From positions 1-41,558 of the forward strand of contig CAITDZ010000129.1 in NCBI GenBank assembly GCA_903891285.1: a DNA stretch of 41,558 nucleotides. The letters are read 5' to 3'. Positions 34,734-41,558 of this stretch are shown piece by piece (position 1 is the first letter of the stretch; the number at the start of each line of letters is the position of its first letter). This DNA is from an uncultured Solirubrobacterales bacterium. GTDB taxonomy: Bacteria > Actinomycetota > Thermoleophilia > Solirubrobacterales > 70-9. The translations under genes were made by a program, and so were the position numbers. Below the pieces are notes generated by a model. It did not search any database. It saw nothing but the letters and a program-made list of their open reading frames with translations, and was not told the origin of the DNA.

Positions 34734-34746
34734 TACCTTGACCAAG
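34734..34746 (+). promoter_or_regulatory. Leaderless-type promoter for priA (-10 TACCTT)
   Basis: TACCTT at 34734-34739 is followed by six bases and GTG 34746, with no ribosome site. A 3-of-6 match to TTGACA lies 18 bases upstream inside the -10 region of the PH-domain gene promoter. Confidence 0.6.
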
Positions 34747-36938
34747 TGAGAGTCGCCAGGGTCGAGCCGCTGACGACGGCCCGCGCCCTGCGGGGGCCGT
34801 TCGACTACCTGCTTCCGGAGGGTTTCGAGGGGGTGAAGGCAGGAACCGTCCTGGAAGTCCCCTTCGGTCGGCGCAGGGTGGTCGGAGTCGTCATCGAGGT
34901 GGCCGGTTCCTCCGATTTCCCCGAGGACCGTCTGCTCGAGCCGGTCAGGCAGCTCGGTCAGGGGACGACCCCGGAGCTGGTCGATATCGCCCTCGAGGTT
35001 GCCGACCAGTACTGCTCAACCCCGGCGCGGGCACTGGGACTGGTCCTCCCCCCGGGGACCGGCGTGGGAGGCAGGCGGGTCAAGGAGCGGACCGAGAGGA
35101 CCTGCCGGCTCACCCCAGAGGGTTCCCAGGCACTCGAGGACGGCGCCCGGCTCGGAGCGAAGCAGAGGGTTGCACTCGAGATTCTCGGGGGAGGGGCGAT
35201 GAGCACGGCACGGCTGGCCGGAGAGGCCGGGGTCTCTTCCTCTACCGTCAAGCGCCTCGCCGACCGGGGTCTTGTCGAAATTGGTGAGAGGCAGGTCCGG
35301 CGCGAACCCGAGCACCGGGAGGTCGGCAGCGAGAGCGATGGCGCACCGCCTCTGACCGAGGCCCAGGCAGCCGCCCTGGAAAGGATCGAGCGGGCTTTGG
35401 AGAATCGGAGCGGTGGAGGCCCTGCAACCTTCCTCCTAGCCGGCGTGACCGGCTCCGGGAAAACGGAGGTCTACCTCGGCGCGGTCGAGCATGTCCTCTC
35501 CCGGGGTCGCTCGGCGATCGTCCTGGTCCCCGAGATCGGCCTCACCCCCCAGGCGGTCAGTCGTTTCCGGGCGAGGCTCGGCGACACCGTCGCGGTCCTC
35601 CATTCGGGCCTCACCGCAGGTCAGCGCCACGACGAATGGGAGCGCCTTCGCAGGGGGGAAGCGACGGTCTGCGTTGGACCTCGCTCGGCAGTCTTCGCCC
35701 CACTCGAGGACATCGGCCTGATCGTGGTGGATGAGGAACACGACCCCTCCTACAAGCAGGAGTCCGATCCCCGCTACGACGCCCGCCGGGTCGCCGAGAT
35801 GAGGGCCCGCCGGAACGGTGCCGTGCTCGTGCTGGGTACCGCAACCCCACGCCCCGAAACCTGGCTCTCGGCAGAGAGACTCGAACTTCCCGACCGCGTG
35901 GACGGACTTGGGATGCCCCCGGTGGAGGTCGTCGACATGCGCGATGCCCCACCGGGGACCGGGGCGCTCCATCCCTCGACCATCGATGCGCTCGCGACCG
36001 TGAGGGAACGGGGCGAGAAGGCAATAGTGATGATCAACCGAAGGGGCTTCTCCCCATGGCTCACTTGCAGGACGTGCGGGCACCACTGGGGCTGTCCGAA
36101 CTGCGACGTCTCGCTGATCGTCCACCGTGACCCGGACGTACTGGTCTGCCACCACTGCGCCCATCGCGAACCGGTCCCATCCTCCTGCCCCGAGTGTTCG
36201 GGTACCACCCTGGCCAGGAGCGGTGCCGGCACCGAGAGGATCGAGCTCGAACTGAGGGATCTGATGGCTCCGATGGAGGTGTTCCGGCTCGATGCCGATA
36301 CCGGGGCCTCGGGAGCCCACGGCGAGATCCTCGAGCGCTTCGATCGGGCTCCGAGCGCAATCCTGGTTGGTACCCAGATGGTCGCCAAGGGCCATGACTT
36401 TCCCGAAGTGACCCTGAGCGTCGTCCTCGATGCCGATGCGACCCTTCGGTTCCCGGATTTCAGGGCCGAGGAGAGGACTTTCTCGCTGGTGACCCAGCTG
36501 GCCGGGAGGAGCGGTCGGGGTCCGGCCGGAGGGCGGGTGATAGTCCAGACCCTCGCCCCCGGGGCGCCGGCGATTGCCAGGGCCTCCTCACACGACTCGC
36601 CTGGATTCCTCGAGGGGGAGCTGGAGAGAAGGAAGGCCCTGGACTACCCCCCCTATTCCGACCTGATCAGGCTCGTCTTCGCCTGTGAGGACGAGACCAC
36701 GGTCTCTGCGCTCGCCGACCGGGCTGCCCGCGAGATCGCCGACCGGCTGCCGCCCGGCTCGGCACTGCTCGGTCCGGCCCCGATGTTCCGTGCCCGCGGC
36801 CGATACAGGATGAGGATCCTGGTCAAGACCGACGATCGGTCCGGTGCAGTCCCGGCAGTCAGGGGAGTCGTCGAGGAGCTCGGCTCGGAAGGCGCGCTTC
36901 GCGGAGTCGTCCTCAGCGTCGACGTCGATCCCCAGTAG
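34746..36938 (+). CDS. priA: Primosomal replication-restart helicase PriA
   Basis: This 730-residue protein reloads the replisome at stalled forks. An N-terminal 3' DNA-binding domain is followed by a winged helix, helicase motifs with Walker A GVTGSGKTE (K239) and DEEH (329-332), and a zinc-binding module with eight cysteines beginning CRTCGHHWGCPNC. Motifs V and VI (GTQMVAKGHDFP, QLAGRSGRG) are intact. PriA of Mycobacterium and Streptomyces has lost the helicase motifs, so this intact form separates the organism from those groups. GTG 34746 is fixed by the promoter spacing. def follows after a 50-base gap. Confidence 0.95.
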   Translation: MRVARVEPLTTARALRGPFDYLLPEGFEGVKAGTVLEVPFGRRRVVGVVIEVAGSSDFPEDRLLEPVRQLGQGTTPELVDIALEVADQYCSTPARALGLVLPPGTGVGGRRVKERTERTCRLTPEGSQALEDGARLGAKQRVALEILGGGAMSTARLAGEAGVSSSTVKRLADRGLVEIGERQVRREPEHREVGSESDGAPPLTEAQAAALERIERALENRSGGGPATFLLAGVTGSGKTEVYLGAVEHVLSRGRSAIVLVPEIGLTPQAVSRFRARLGDTVAVLHSGLTAGQRHDEWERLRRGEATVCVGPRSAVFAPLEDIGLIVVDEEHDPSYKQESDPRYDARRVAEMRARRNGAVLVLGTATPRPETWLSAERLELPDRVDGLGMPPVEVVDMRDAPPGTGALHPSTIDALATVRERGEKAIVMINRRGFSPWLTCRTCGHHWGCPNCDVSLIVHRDPDVLVCHHCAHREPVPSSCPECSGTTLARSGAGTERIELELRDLMAPMEVFRLDADTGASGAHGEILERFDRAPSAILVGTQMVAKGHDFPEVTLSVVLDADATLRFPDFRAEERTFSLVTQLAGRSGRGPAGGRVIVQTLAPGAPAIARASSHDSPGFLEGELERRKALDYPPYSDLIRLVFACEDETTVSALADRAAREIADRLPPGSALLGPAPMFRARGRYRMRILVKTDDRSGAVPAVRGVVEELGSEGALRGVVLSVDVDPQ

Positions 36939-36975
36939 AGGCCATCGAGGGGGTGGGGCGAGGTCGATCGGCGGC

Positions 36976-36989
36976 TACACTCGACCCGA
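36976..36989 (+). promoter_or_regulatory. Leaderless-type promoter for def (-10 TACACT)
   Basis: TACACT at 36976-36981 is followed by seven bases and ATG 36989. No ribosome-binding site is seen in the seven bases before the ATG. This start gives the protein a 30-residue acidic extension. Confidence 0.55.
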
Positions 36990-37615
36990 TGAGTGAGGAA
37001 GACCGGATCGAGCCTGAAGAGGAGGCCGAGGAGAGCGCTGAGGAGCAGGCGGAGAGGGCCCGCCGACGCGAGGCTGCGATGTCTCGCATCGTCCGTTTCG
37101 GCGACCCTCTTTTGAAGAGCCGGGCCTCGGAGATCACTGAGTTCGGCACCGACCTGGAAGCCGAGGCAGAGGAAATGGTCAGCCTGATGCGGGACGCGAT
37201 CGGCTGTGGGCTCGCCGCCAACCAGGTCGGCCGCCTGAGGAGGCTCCTGGTGATCGAGCCACCCGGCGAGGAGGCCCCGACCGCCCTGGTCAACCCGGAG
37301 GTCGAGTGGCTCTCGGAGGAGCTCGATGAGATGCAGGAGGCCTGCCTCAGCATTCCGGGAATCGCCGTCGACGTCGCTCGTCCGGTCGCTGGACGCTTCA
37401 CCGGGCTCGACCTTTCGGGTGCTGAAGTCCGACTCGAGCTCGAGGGCCTGGCTGCGCGAATCCTCCAGCACGAACTCGATCACCTTGATGGGATCCTGAT
37501 CCTCGACAGGGCCGCCCCCGACCAGCGCAAGGCGGCTCTCGGGGCACTCCGCAGGGGTGAGACCTGGTCCCCTCCCGAGACCGACGGGGAAGCGACCGAA
37601 GAAGCCCTCGCTTGA
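36989..37615 (+). CDS. def: Peptide deformylase with acidic N-terminal extension
   Basis: This metalloenzyme removes the formyl group from nascent N-terminal methionine. The three motifs are GCGLAANQVG, EACLSIPG with the metal-ligand C119, and HELDH with H161 and H165. The usual first residues (MSRIVRFGDPLLKS) begin at an internal ATG 37079. Upstream is a 30-residue acidic and basic stretch (MSEEDRIEPEEEAEESAEEQ followed by AERARRREAA), probably a charged helix. The promoter supports ATG 36989, giving 208 residues; ATG 37079 gives 178. The gene overlaps fmt by TTGA. Confidence 0.93.
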   Translation: MSEEDRIEPEEEAEESAEEQAERARRREAAMSRIVRFGDPLLKSRASEITEFGTDLEAEAEEMVSLMRDAIGCGLAANQVGRLRRLLVIEPPGEEAPTALVNPEVEWLSEELDEMQEACLSIPGIAVDVARPVAGRFTGLDLSGAEVRLELEGLAARILQHELDHLDGILILDRAAPDQRKAALGALRRGETWSPPETDGEATEEALA

Positions 37616-38535
37616 GCGGCGGAGCCTTCCTCGGCACGACACCGTTTGCGGCCACGGTGCTGGACCGACTCGCCGCCTCGGACTTCAGGCCATCGCTGGT
37701 CGTCACCCTCCCCGATCGGCGACGGGGGAGGGGCAGGCGGGAGGAGCCCTCCGCGGTTGCCGAGCGGGCCGGTGATCTGGGCCTCGACGTGCTGAAGAGC
37801 GAAGACGTGAACGCAGATGCCGACCGCGAACGAATCGTCGCCGCAACCGAAGGCGTCGGCTGGGCCTCGATCTGTGCCTTCGGACAGCTGATCAGGGAGC
37901 CCCTGCTCTCAGAGGCCCCGATGCTGAACGTCCACCCGTCCCTGCTCCCGAGGTGGCGGGGGGCCGCACCGATCGAGAGGTCGCTGATGGCCGGTGACCG
38001 GGAGACCGGAGTGAGCGTGATGAAGCTGGCCGCCGGTCTAGATTCCGGTCCGGTCGCGCTGGTCGAGACGACCCCGATCGACGAGGAGGAAGACTTCGGT
38101 GAGCTTTCGGAGCGCCTCGCCGCGATCGGCGGCGACCTGCTTACGCGGGCGCTCGACCTGGCGGTGAACGACTCGATCGCCTGGGCCGAGCAGGACGACT
38201 CCGAGGCGACCTATGCGGAGAAGGTCGAACCCTCCGAACGGCAGATCGATCCGACCCGGAGGGCGGCCCGGTGCCATGACCTGGTCCGGGCCCTGACCCC
38301 GCACATCGGCGCCTGGGTGGGCCTCGTTGACGGTGGTCGGCTCGGGGTGACCGGATCGAGACTCGATCCTTCGAGTGCCCCTGGCCCGGGCTCGTTCGTC
38401 GAGGACTCGGGGAGGCTCCTCCTGGGTTGTGCTGACTTCGCCCTCGAACTGATCACGGTCAAGCCCGAGGGTCGCTCGGAGATGGACGCCGCTTCCTACC
38501 TCAGGGGCTACGGAGTTCCGTCGTCCGCGACCTGA
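37612..38535 (+). CDS. fmt: Methionyl-tRNA formyltransferase
   Basis: This 307-residue enzyme formylates initiator Met-tRNA, creating the substrate later removed by Def. The N-terminal strand AFLGTTPFAATVLDRLAA corresponds to the usual FMGTPEFA. The catalytic segment LNVHPSLLPRWRGAAPIERS contains the Asn and His, and GLDSGPV contains the Asp. The C-terminal tRNA-binding domain is present. No ATG or GTG lies before the conserved strand, so the start is TTG 37612, which overlaps the def stop as TTGA. It overlaps rsmB by one base. Confidence 0.94.
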   Translation: MSGGAFLGTTPFAATVLDRLAASDFRPSLVVTLPDRRRGRGRREEPSAVAERAGDLGLDVLKSEDVNADADRERIVAATEGVGWASICAFGQLIREPLLSEAPMLNVHPSLLPRWRGAAPIERSLMAGDRETGVSVMKLAAGLDSGPVALVETTPIDEEEDFGELSERLAAIGGDLLTRALDLAVNDSIAWAEQDDSEATYAEKVEPSERQIDPTRRAARCHDLVRALTPHIGAWVGLVDGGRLGVTGSRLDPSSAPGPGSFVEDSGRLLLGCADFALELITVKPEGRSEMDAASYLRGYGVPSSAT

Positions 38536-39920
38536 TGGCCGGACTCACAGTCGAACGGCAGGTCGCCCTGGCGGTCCTGCGGAGGACCTTCGAGGACGGT
38601 GAGTTCGCCGAGCGGGCATTTCGCGAGGAGGTTCAGCGGCTGGGCCTCGAGGGCAGGGAGCGGGCAAGAGCCCAGTTCTTCTCCTTCGGGTCGGTCCAGA
38701 GGAAGGGAACCTCTGACCACATCGCTGCGGAGTTCAGCCGGAACCGCACCTCGCGGCCGGGTCCTGCCGTCGCCGCGGCCCTCCGCCTCGCCCTCTTCGA
38801 ACTCTTCTTCAGCCGCGACCCGGCCGAGCACGCGGTGGTCGACCAGGCGGTCAAGTACGTCAAGGACTCAGGAGAGGGCCGAGCCGGGGGGTTCGTAAAC
38901 GCAATCCTCCGCCGGGCGATCCGGGAACGGGCCGGCATCGAGCAGCGGCTTTCACGGGACGATTCACCTGCCGAGCTCGCCTTTGCCTGCTCGCTCCCCG
39001 AGTGGCTTGCCCGGCTGTGGTGGGAGGAGTTGGGGCCGGAACGGGCCAAGTCGGTCGCCGCGGCCATCAACCTGGCCCCGGAGCGGTGCATACAGCTGAA
39101 TCCCGAGCAAGTCGGACGGGAGGGACGGGAGCTCTCGACCGTGCTCGATCGGCTGGTCGACGACGGTGCCGAGGCACTTCCGGCCGAAGGTCCGTGGCCG
39201 CTTGCCCCCGAGGGCCTGTTCACGGTCGAAGGGAGCCTTGCCCCGGCCGAGGAGCTGGCAGCCGAAGGACTCTTGACGATCCTCTCCCGGGGGTCTGCCG
39301 CCGTGGTCGAGGTGCTCGGGCCGGAGGACGGTGAGAGGGTCCTCGACCTCTGTTCGGGACCGGGCACCAAGACGGGCCTGATCGCTGCCCGGGTCGGGCG
39401 GTACGGGAACGTGGTCGCGGTCGAGCCCGAGTCCGATCGAGCCGATGACGTCGCGGCCCGGGTCGAGGCGCTCGGGCTGCACAACACCCTGGTGGTCGAG
39501 GCGGACGGCCGCGAAGGGGAGATCCTGGCCGATTTCGACCGGGTGCTGGTCGATGCGCCCTGTTCCGACCTCGGGGCACTGGCCTCGCGCCCCGATGCCC
39601 GCTGGCGGAAGGGACCCGAGGTGGTCAGTCGCCTGGTCGACCTGCAGGCAGAGCTGCTCGACCGTGCGGGTGGACTGGTCGAGCCGGGTGGCACCCTGGT
39701 CTACTCCACCTGCACGATCTCGCGGAGGGAGAACAGCGATCAGGCCGTGGCCTTCGCTGCCAGGTCGGGACTCGTTATCGACGATCTCGGGAAGCTCTCA
39801 CCTGGGCTGGCGGACACCAGTGACTCGCGATTCCTCCAGATCCTGCCCGACCGCGACCGGACGACCGGATTCTTCATCGCCCGCTTTCGCAAGCGTGAGG
39901 CTCCGAAAGCTTCTGGATAA
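38535..39920 (+). CDS. rsmB: 16S rRNA (cytosine-967-C5)-methyltransferase RsmB
   Basis: This 461-residue protein has an N-terminal NusB-like RNA-binding domain (residues 1 to about 140) and a C-terminal SAM-dependent methyltransferase of the RsmB/NOL1 family. It contains LDLCSGPGTKTGLIAA for SAM binding, VDAPCSDLGALASRPD with C343, and VYSTCTISRRENSDQ with the nucleophile C393. Both cysteines needed for C5-methylation are present. It is within the def-fmt-rsmB arrangement common in bacteria. The stop overlaps the next ATG (TAATG). Confidence 0.95.
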   Translation: MAGLTVERQVALAVLRRTFEDGEFAERAFREEVQRLGLEGRERARAQFFSFGSVQRKGTSDHIAAEFSRNRTSRPGPAVAAALRLALFELFFSRDPAEHAVVDQAVKYVKDSGEGRAGGFVNAILRRAIRERAGIEQRLSRDDSPAELAFACSLPEWLARLWWEELGPERAKSVAAAINLAPERCIQLNPEQVGREGRELSTVLDRLVDDGAEALPAEGPWPLAPEGLFTVEGSLAPAEELAAEGLLTILSRGSAAVVEVLGPEDGERVLDLCSGPGTKTGLIAARVGRYGNVVAVEPESDRADDVAARVEALGLHNTLVVEADGREGEILADFDRVLVDAPCSDLGALASRPDARWRKGPEVVSRLVDLQAELLDRAGGLVEPGGTLVYSTCTISRRENSDQAVAFAARSGLVIDDLGKLSPGLADTSDSRFLQILPDRDRTTGFFIARFRKREAPKASG

Positions 39921-40186
39921 TGGCGCCGGTGGAAGGAGCACCTGAAGGAATGGCCGACGGGGGGCCGGCTGGAAAGCCGGTCGGAGCCGAGTGCCCGGAA
40001 TGCCGGGAGCCCTGGCTGCGGCCGACCCAGCTGCCCGGGCGGCTTCGGTGCGTCTACTGCCTGACCAGGTTCGAGCTCGTATCCCACTGCCCGGAGTGCG
40101 GAAACCACCAGACGATCGTCAGGATGAGCACGGTCGAGGACATGAGCTGTCGCAGCTGTTCCGGTTCGATGCTGAGGCCGGTATGA
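39920..40186 (+). CDS. Small zinc-ribbon protein with four CxxC pairs
   Basis: This 88-residue protein has four CxxC knuckles: C25-C28, C44-C47, C57-C60 and C77-C80, so it probably binds two zinc ions. The pattern (CPEC, then CVYC, then CPEC, then CRSC) resembles the E. coli YfgJ type of zinc-ribbon, though that is by eye only. It has no membrane segment and no catalytic motif. It overlaps rsmB (TAATG) and rpe (ATGA), so it is cotranslated with them. Function is unknown; binding to RNA or ribosome is only a guess from the neighbouring rsmB. Confidence 0.8.
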   Translation: MAPVEGAPEGMADGGPAGKPVGAECPECREPWLRPTQLPGRLRCVYCLTRFELVSHCPECGNHQTIVRMSTVEDMSCRSCSGSMLRPV

Positions 40187-40878
40187 ACGCGGGAGGGGAA
40201 GAGAGGCCGCCGGCCTTCCAGGGTCGACGGATCGCGCCATCCATCCTCTCGGCCGACTTCTCCCGTCTCGGCAGCGCCCTCGACGAGGTCCTCGGGGCAG
40301 GCGCCCGGGTTATCCATTTCGACGTGATGGACGGTCGGTTCGTGCCCCCAATAACGATCGGTCCGGTCGTCCTCTCTTCGATTGCCGAAAAGGTCCACGA
40401 GGCGGGCGGGGTGGTCGACGTGCACCTCATGATCGAGACCCCGGAGCGTCAGTTCGGGGAATTCGCGAAAGCGGGAGCCGACTCGATCACCTTCCATGCC
40501 GAAGCGACGGATGACCTCGAAGGTGCGATCGGCGCGATACACGGGGTGGGCTGCCTGGCCGGGGTTTCGGTCAAGCCCGACACGCCGATCGACGCGATCG
40601 AGGCTGTGGGTGGGATCGTCGACCTCGTCCTCGTGATGTCGGTCGAACCCGGCTGGGCCGGCCAGGCCTGGATCGAGGGTTCGGACGCCAAGCTCGGTCG
40701 GGCCCGGGAGGTCGCCCCGGGGGCGATCATCGAGGTCGACGGAGGCATCGACGGCGATACCGCCCCGCTGGCGAGTGCTGCCGGCGCCGACCTGCTGGTT
40801 GCGGGGTCGGCGATCTTCGGCGCACCTGATCCCGCTGCCGCATACGTCGCGATCCGCGACGCGGCGGATGCCGTCTAG
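40183..40878 (+). CDS. rpe: Ribulose-phosphate 3-epimerase
   Basis: This 231-residue TIM-barrel enzyme interconverts ribulose 5-phosphate and xylulose 5-phosphate. Motifs are IAPSILSADFSRLGSAL, HFDVMDGRFVPPITIGP, VDVHLMIETPE, FHAEA, MSVEPGWAGQAW and EVDGGIDGDTA. The last-but-one loop has Glu in place of the usual Asn (MSVNPGFGGQ), as I recall from actinobacterial Rpe, with Trp and Ala in the following positions. It is a functional partner of the tkt encoded at 32145. ATG 40183 overlaps the zinc-ribbon gene. The stop is shared with the convergent flippase gene. Confidence 0.95.
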   Translation: MNAGGEERPPAFQGRRIAPSILSADFSRLGSALDEVLGAGARVIHFDVMDGRFVPPITIGPVVLSSIAEKVHEAGGVVDVHLMIETPERQFGEFAKAGADSITFHAEATDDLEGAIGAIHGVGCLAGVSVKPDTPIDAIEAVGGIVDLVLVMSVEPGWAGQAWIEGSDAKLGRAREVAPGAIIEVDGGIDGDTAPLASAAGADLLVAGSAIFGAPDPAAAYVAIRDAADAV

Positions 40879-41558
40879 GGCGCTCCCTCCTCGAATCCGG
40901 CCAGCTTCGTCTCGATCTGCTCCGGGGTTCCCTCGAGCGGGAGGTCGGCCTCGACCTCCCGCGGCCTGCGGTAGATCAGGAAGAGGGAACCCAGCAGGAT
41001 CAGGGCGGTCAAGGTGAACCCGACCTCGACCCGGAGCGAGCCATTCGAGATGACGGGGAGCAGCGTCCAGACGATGAAGAAGACCGCACAGGAGATCCAG
41101 CGGATCCCGGCTCGCCTCGCCTGTCCCTGGGCCAGGCAGGCCTGGTTCACCGTCACCGCAGCCAGGTAGAGACCCATGCCGGCGGTGACGATCAGCAGAT
41201 CGGACCGGTAATAGGTGAACTTGTCCGAGAAGGCGAGCTGCATCAGCTCCGGCCCCGCTATGACCACGACGACCGCGGTGAAAGCGGTGAACCCGAGAAC
41301 CGCGAGCAGGACCATCCTGACCGAGTGGTGGAACTCGCGTTCGGACTCCGGCTCGTGACTGTGGTGGAGGGCGGTCAAGTGGGGGAGGATGCTGGTCGAT
41401 ACGGCTTGGAACAGCTGAAGGGGTGCCCTGGCGATCATTAGGACGTTGAAGATGAACCCGGCCGCTGCGACGCCTTCGATGCCCCTGATCAGCAGGGGAC
41501 CTGCATTGAGGAAGACCTGCTCACCGACCATGATCAGGAAGACGGAGCCGACGAAGCC
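40875..41558 (-). CDS. Polysaccharide biosynthesis flippase-like membrane protein, C-terminal part (5' end outside window)
   Basis: The frame is open to the window edge on the minus strand, leaving 227 visible residues. It has about six hydrophobic segments and ends in a charged cytoplasmic tail (after YRRPREVEADLPLEGTPEQ). The segment IARAPLQLFQAVSTSILPHL matches the Wzx/MATE-type exporters that flip lipid-linked oligosaccharides. The substrate cannot be deduced. An ATG near the edge (41531) is not the start, because the reading frame and hydrophobic region continue past it. It ends with a 4-base tail-to-tail overlap with rpe (CTAG). Confidence 0.8.
   Translation of the reverse strand, partial: GFVGSVFLIMVGEQVFLNAGPLLIRGIEGVAAAGFIFNVLMIARAPLQLFQAVSTSILPHLTALHHSHEPESEREFHHSVRMVLLAVLGFTAFTAVVVVIAGPELMQLAFSDKFTYYRSDLLIVTAGMGLYLAAVTVNQACLAQGQARRAGIRWISCAVFFIVWTLLPVISNGSLRVEVGFTLTALILLGSLFLIYRRPREVEADLPLEGTPEQIETKLAGFEEGAP

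Overview
The window is a gene-dense, high-GC stretch of bacterial chromosome. It is almost entirely housekeeping genes, and its longest gene-free interval is only about 220 bases. The gene order (rsmH-ftsL-ftsI-murE-murF-mraY-murD-ftsW-murG-murC-murB-ftsQ-ftsZ with no ftsA), the leaderless-type promoters and the high GC point to an actinobacterium. PriA keeps intact helicase motifs and AGG arginine codons are common, which argues against the Mycobacterium/Streptomyces lineages. A deep-branching class such as Thermoleophilia is my best guess, by inference only. I saw no mobile element, CRISPR array, tRNA, rRNA or prophage gene.

Layout: (1) 1-14587, the division and cell-wall (dcw) cluster on the + strand, entered inside rsmH and ending with ftsZ behind its own consensus promoter. 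(2) 14623-20072, glycine cleavage genes gcvT, gcvH, gcvPA and gcvPB, then trpS. (3) 20150-23705, scpA, scpB, a pseudouridine synthase, an AroH-type chorismate mutase and a HisC-family aminotransferase. (4) 23800-30507, DAHP synthase, prephenate dehydrogenase, EPSP synthase, cmk, der and metK. (5) 30523-34693, a minus-strand island of pgi and tkt plus a small PH-domain membrane protein. (6) 34746-40878, priA, def, fmt, rsmB, a four-CxxC zinc-ribbon protein and rpe. (7) 40875-end, the C-terminal part of a polysaccharide flippase on the minus strand.

The genes group by pathway. The first block builds the lipid II precursor (MurE carries the meso-diaminopimelate DNPR motif) and the divisome. The glycine genes supply one-carbon units but lack the L-protein here. 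Aromatic genes run from DAHP synthase to prephenate dehydrogenase. def and fmt form an N-formylmethionine pair. tkt and rpe are both pentose-phosphate enzymes.

The most interesting structure is in the control DNA. Seven genes (murE, gcvT, scpA, priA, def, tkt and the PH-domain gene) have a TANNNT box ending only 6-7 bases before the start codon, as in leaderless transcripts. At three more genes (aroF, cmk, metK) a similar box is followed by a 6- to 11-codon mini-ORF whose stop overlaps the main start codon. ftsZ is the exception, with a TTGACA-17-TACTTT promoter, an 80-base leader and an upstream palindrome. I found no convincing undescribed multi-gene system.
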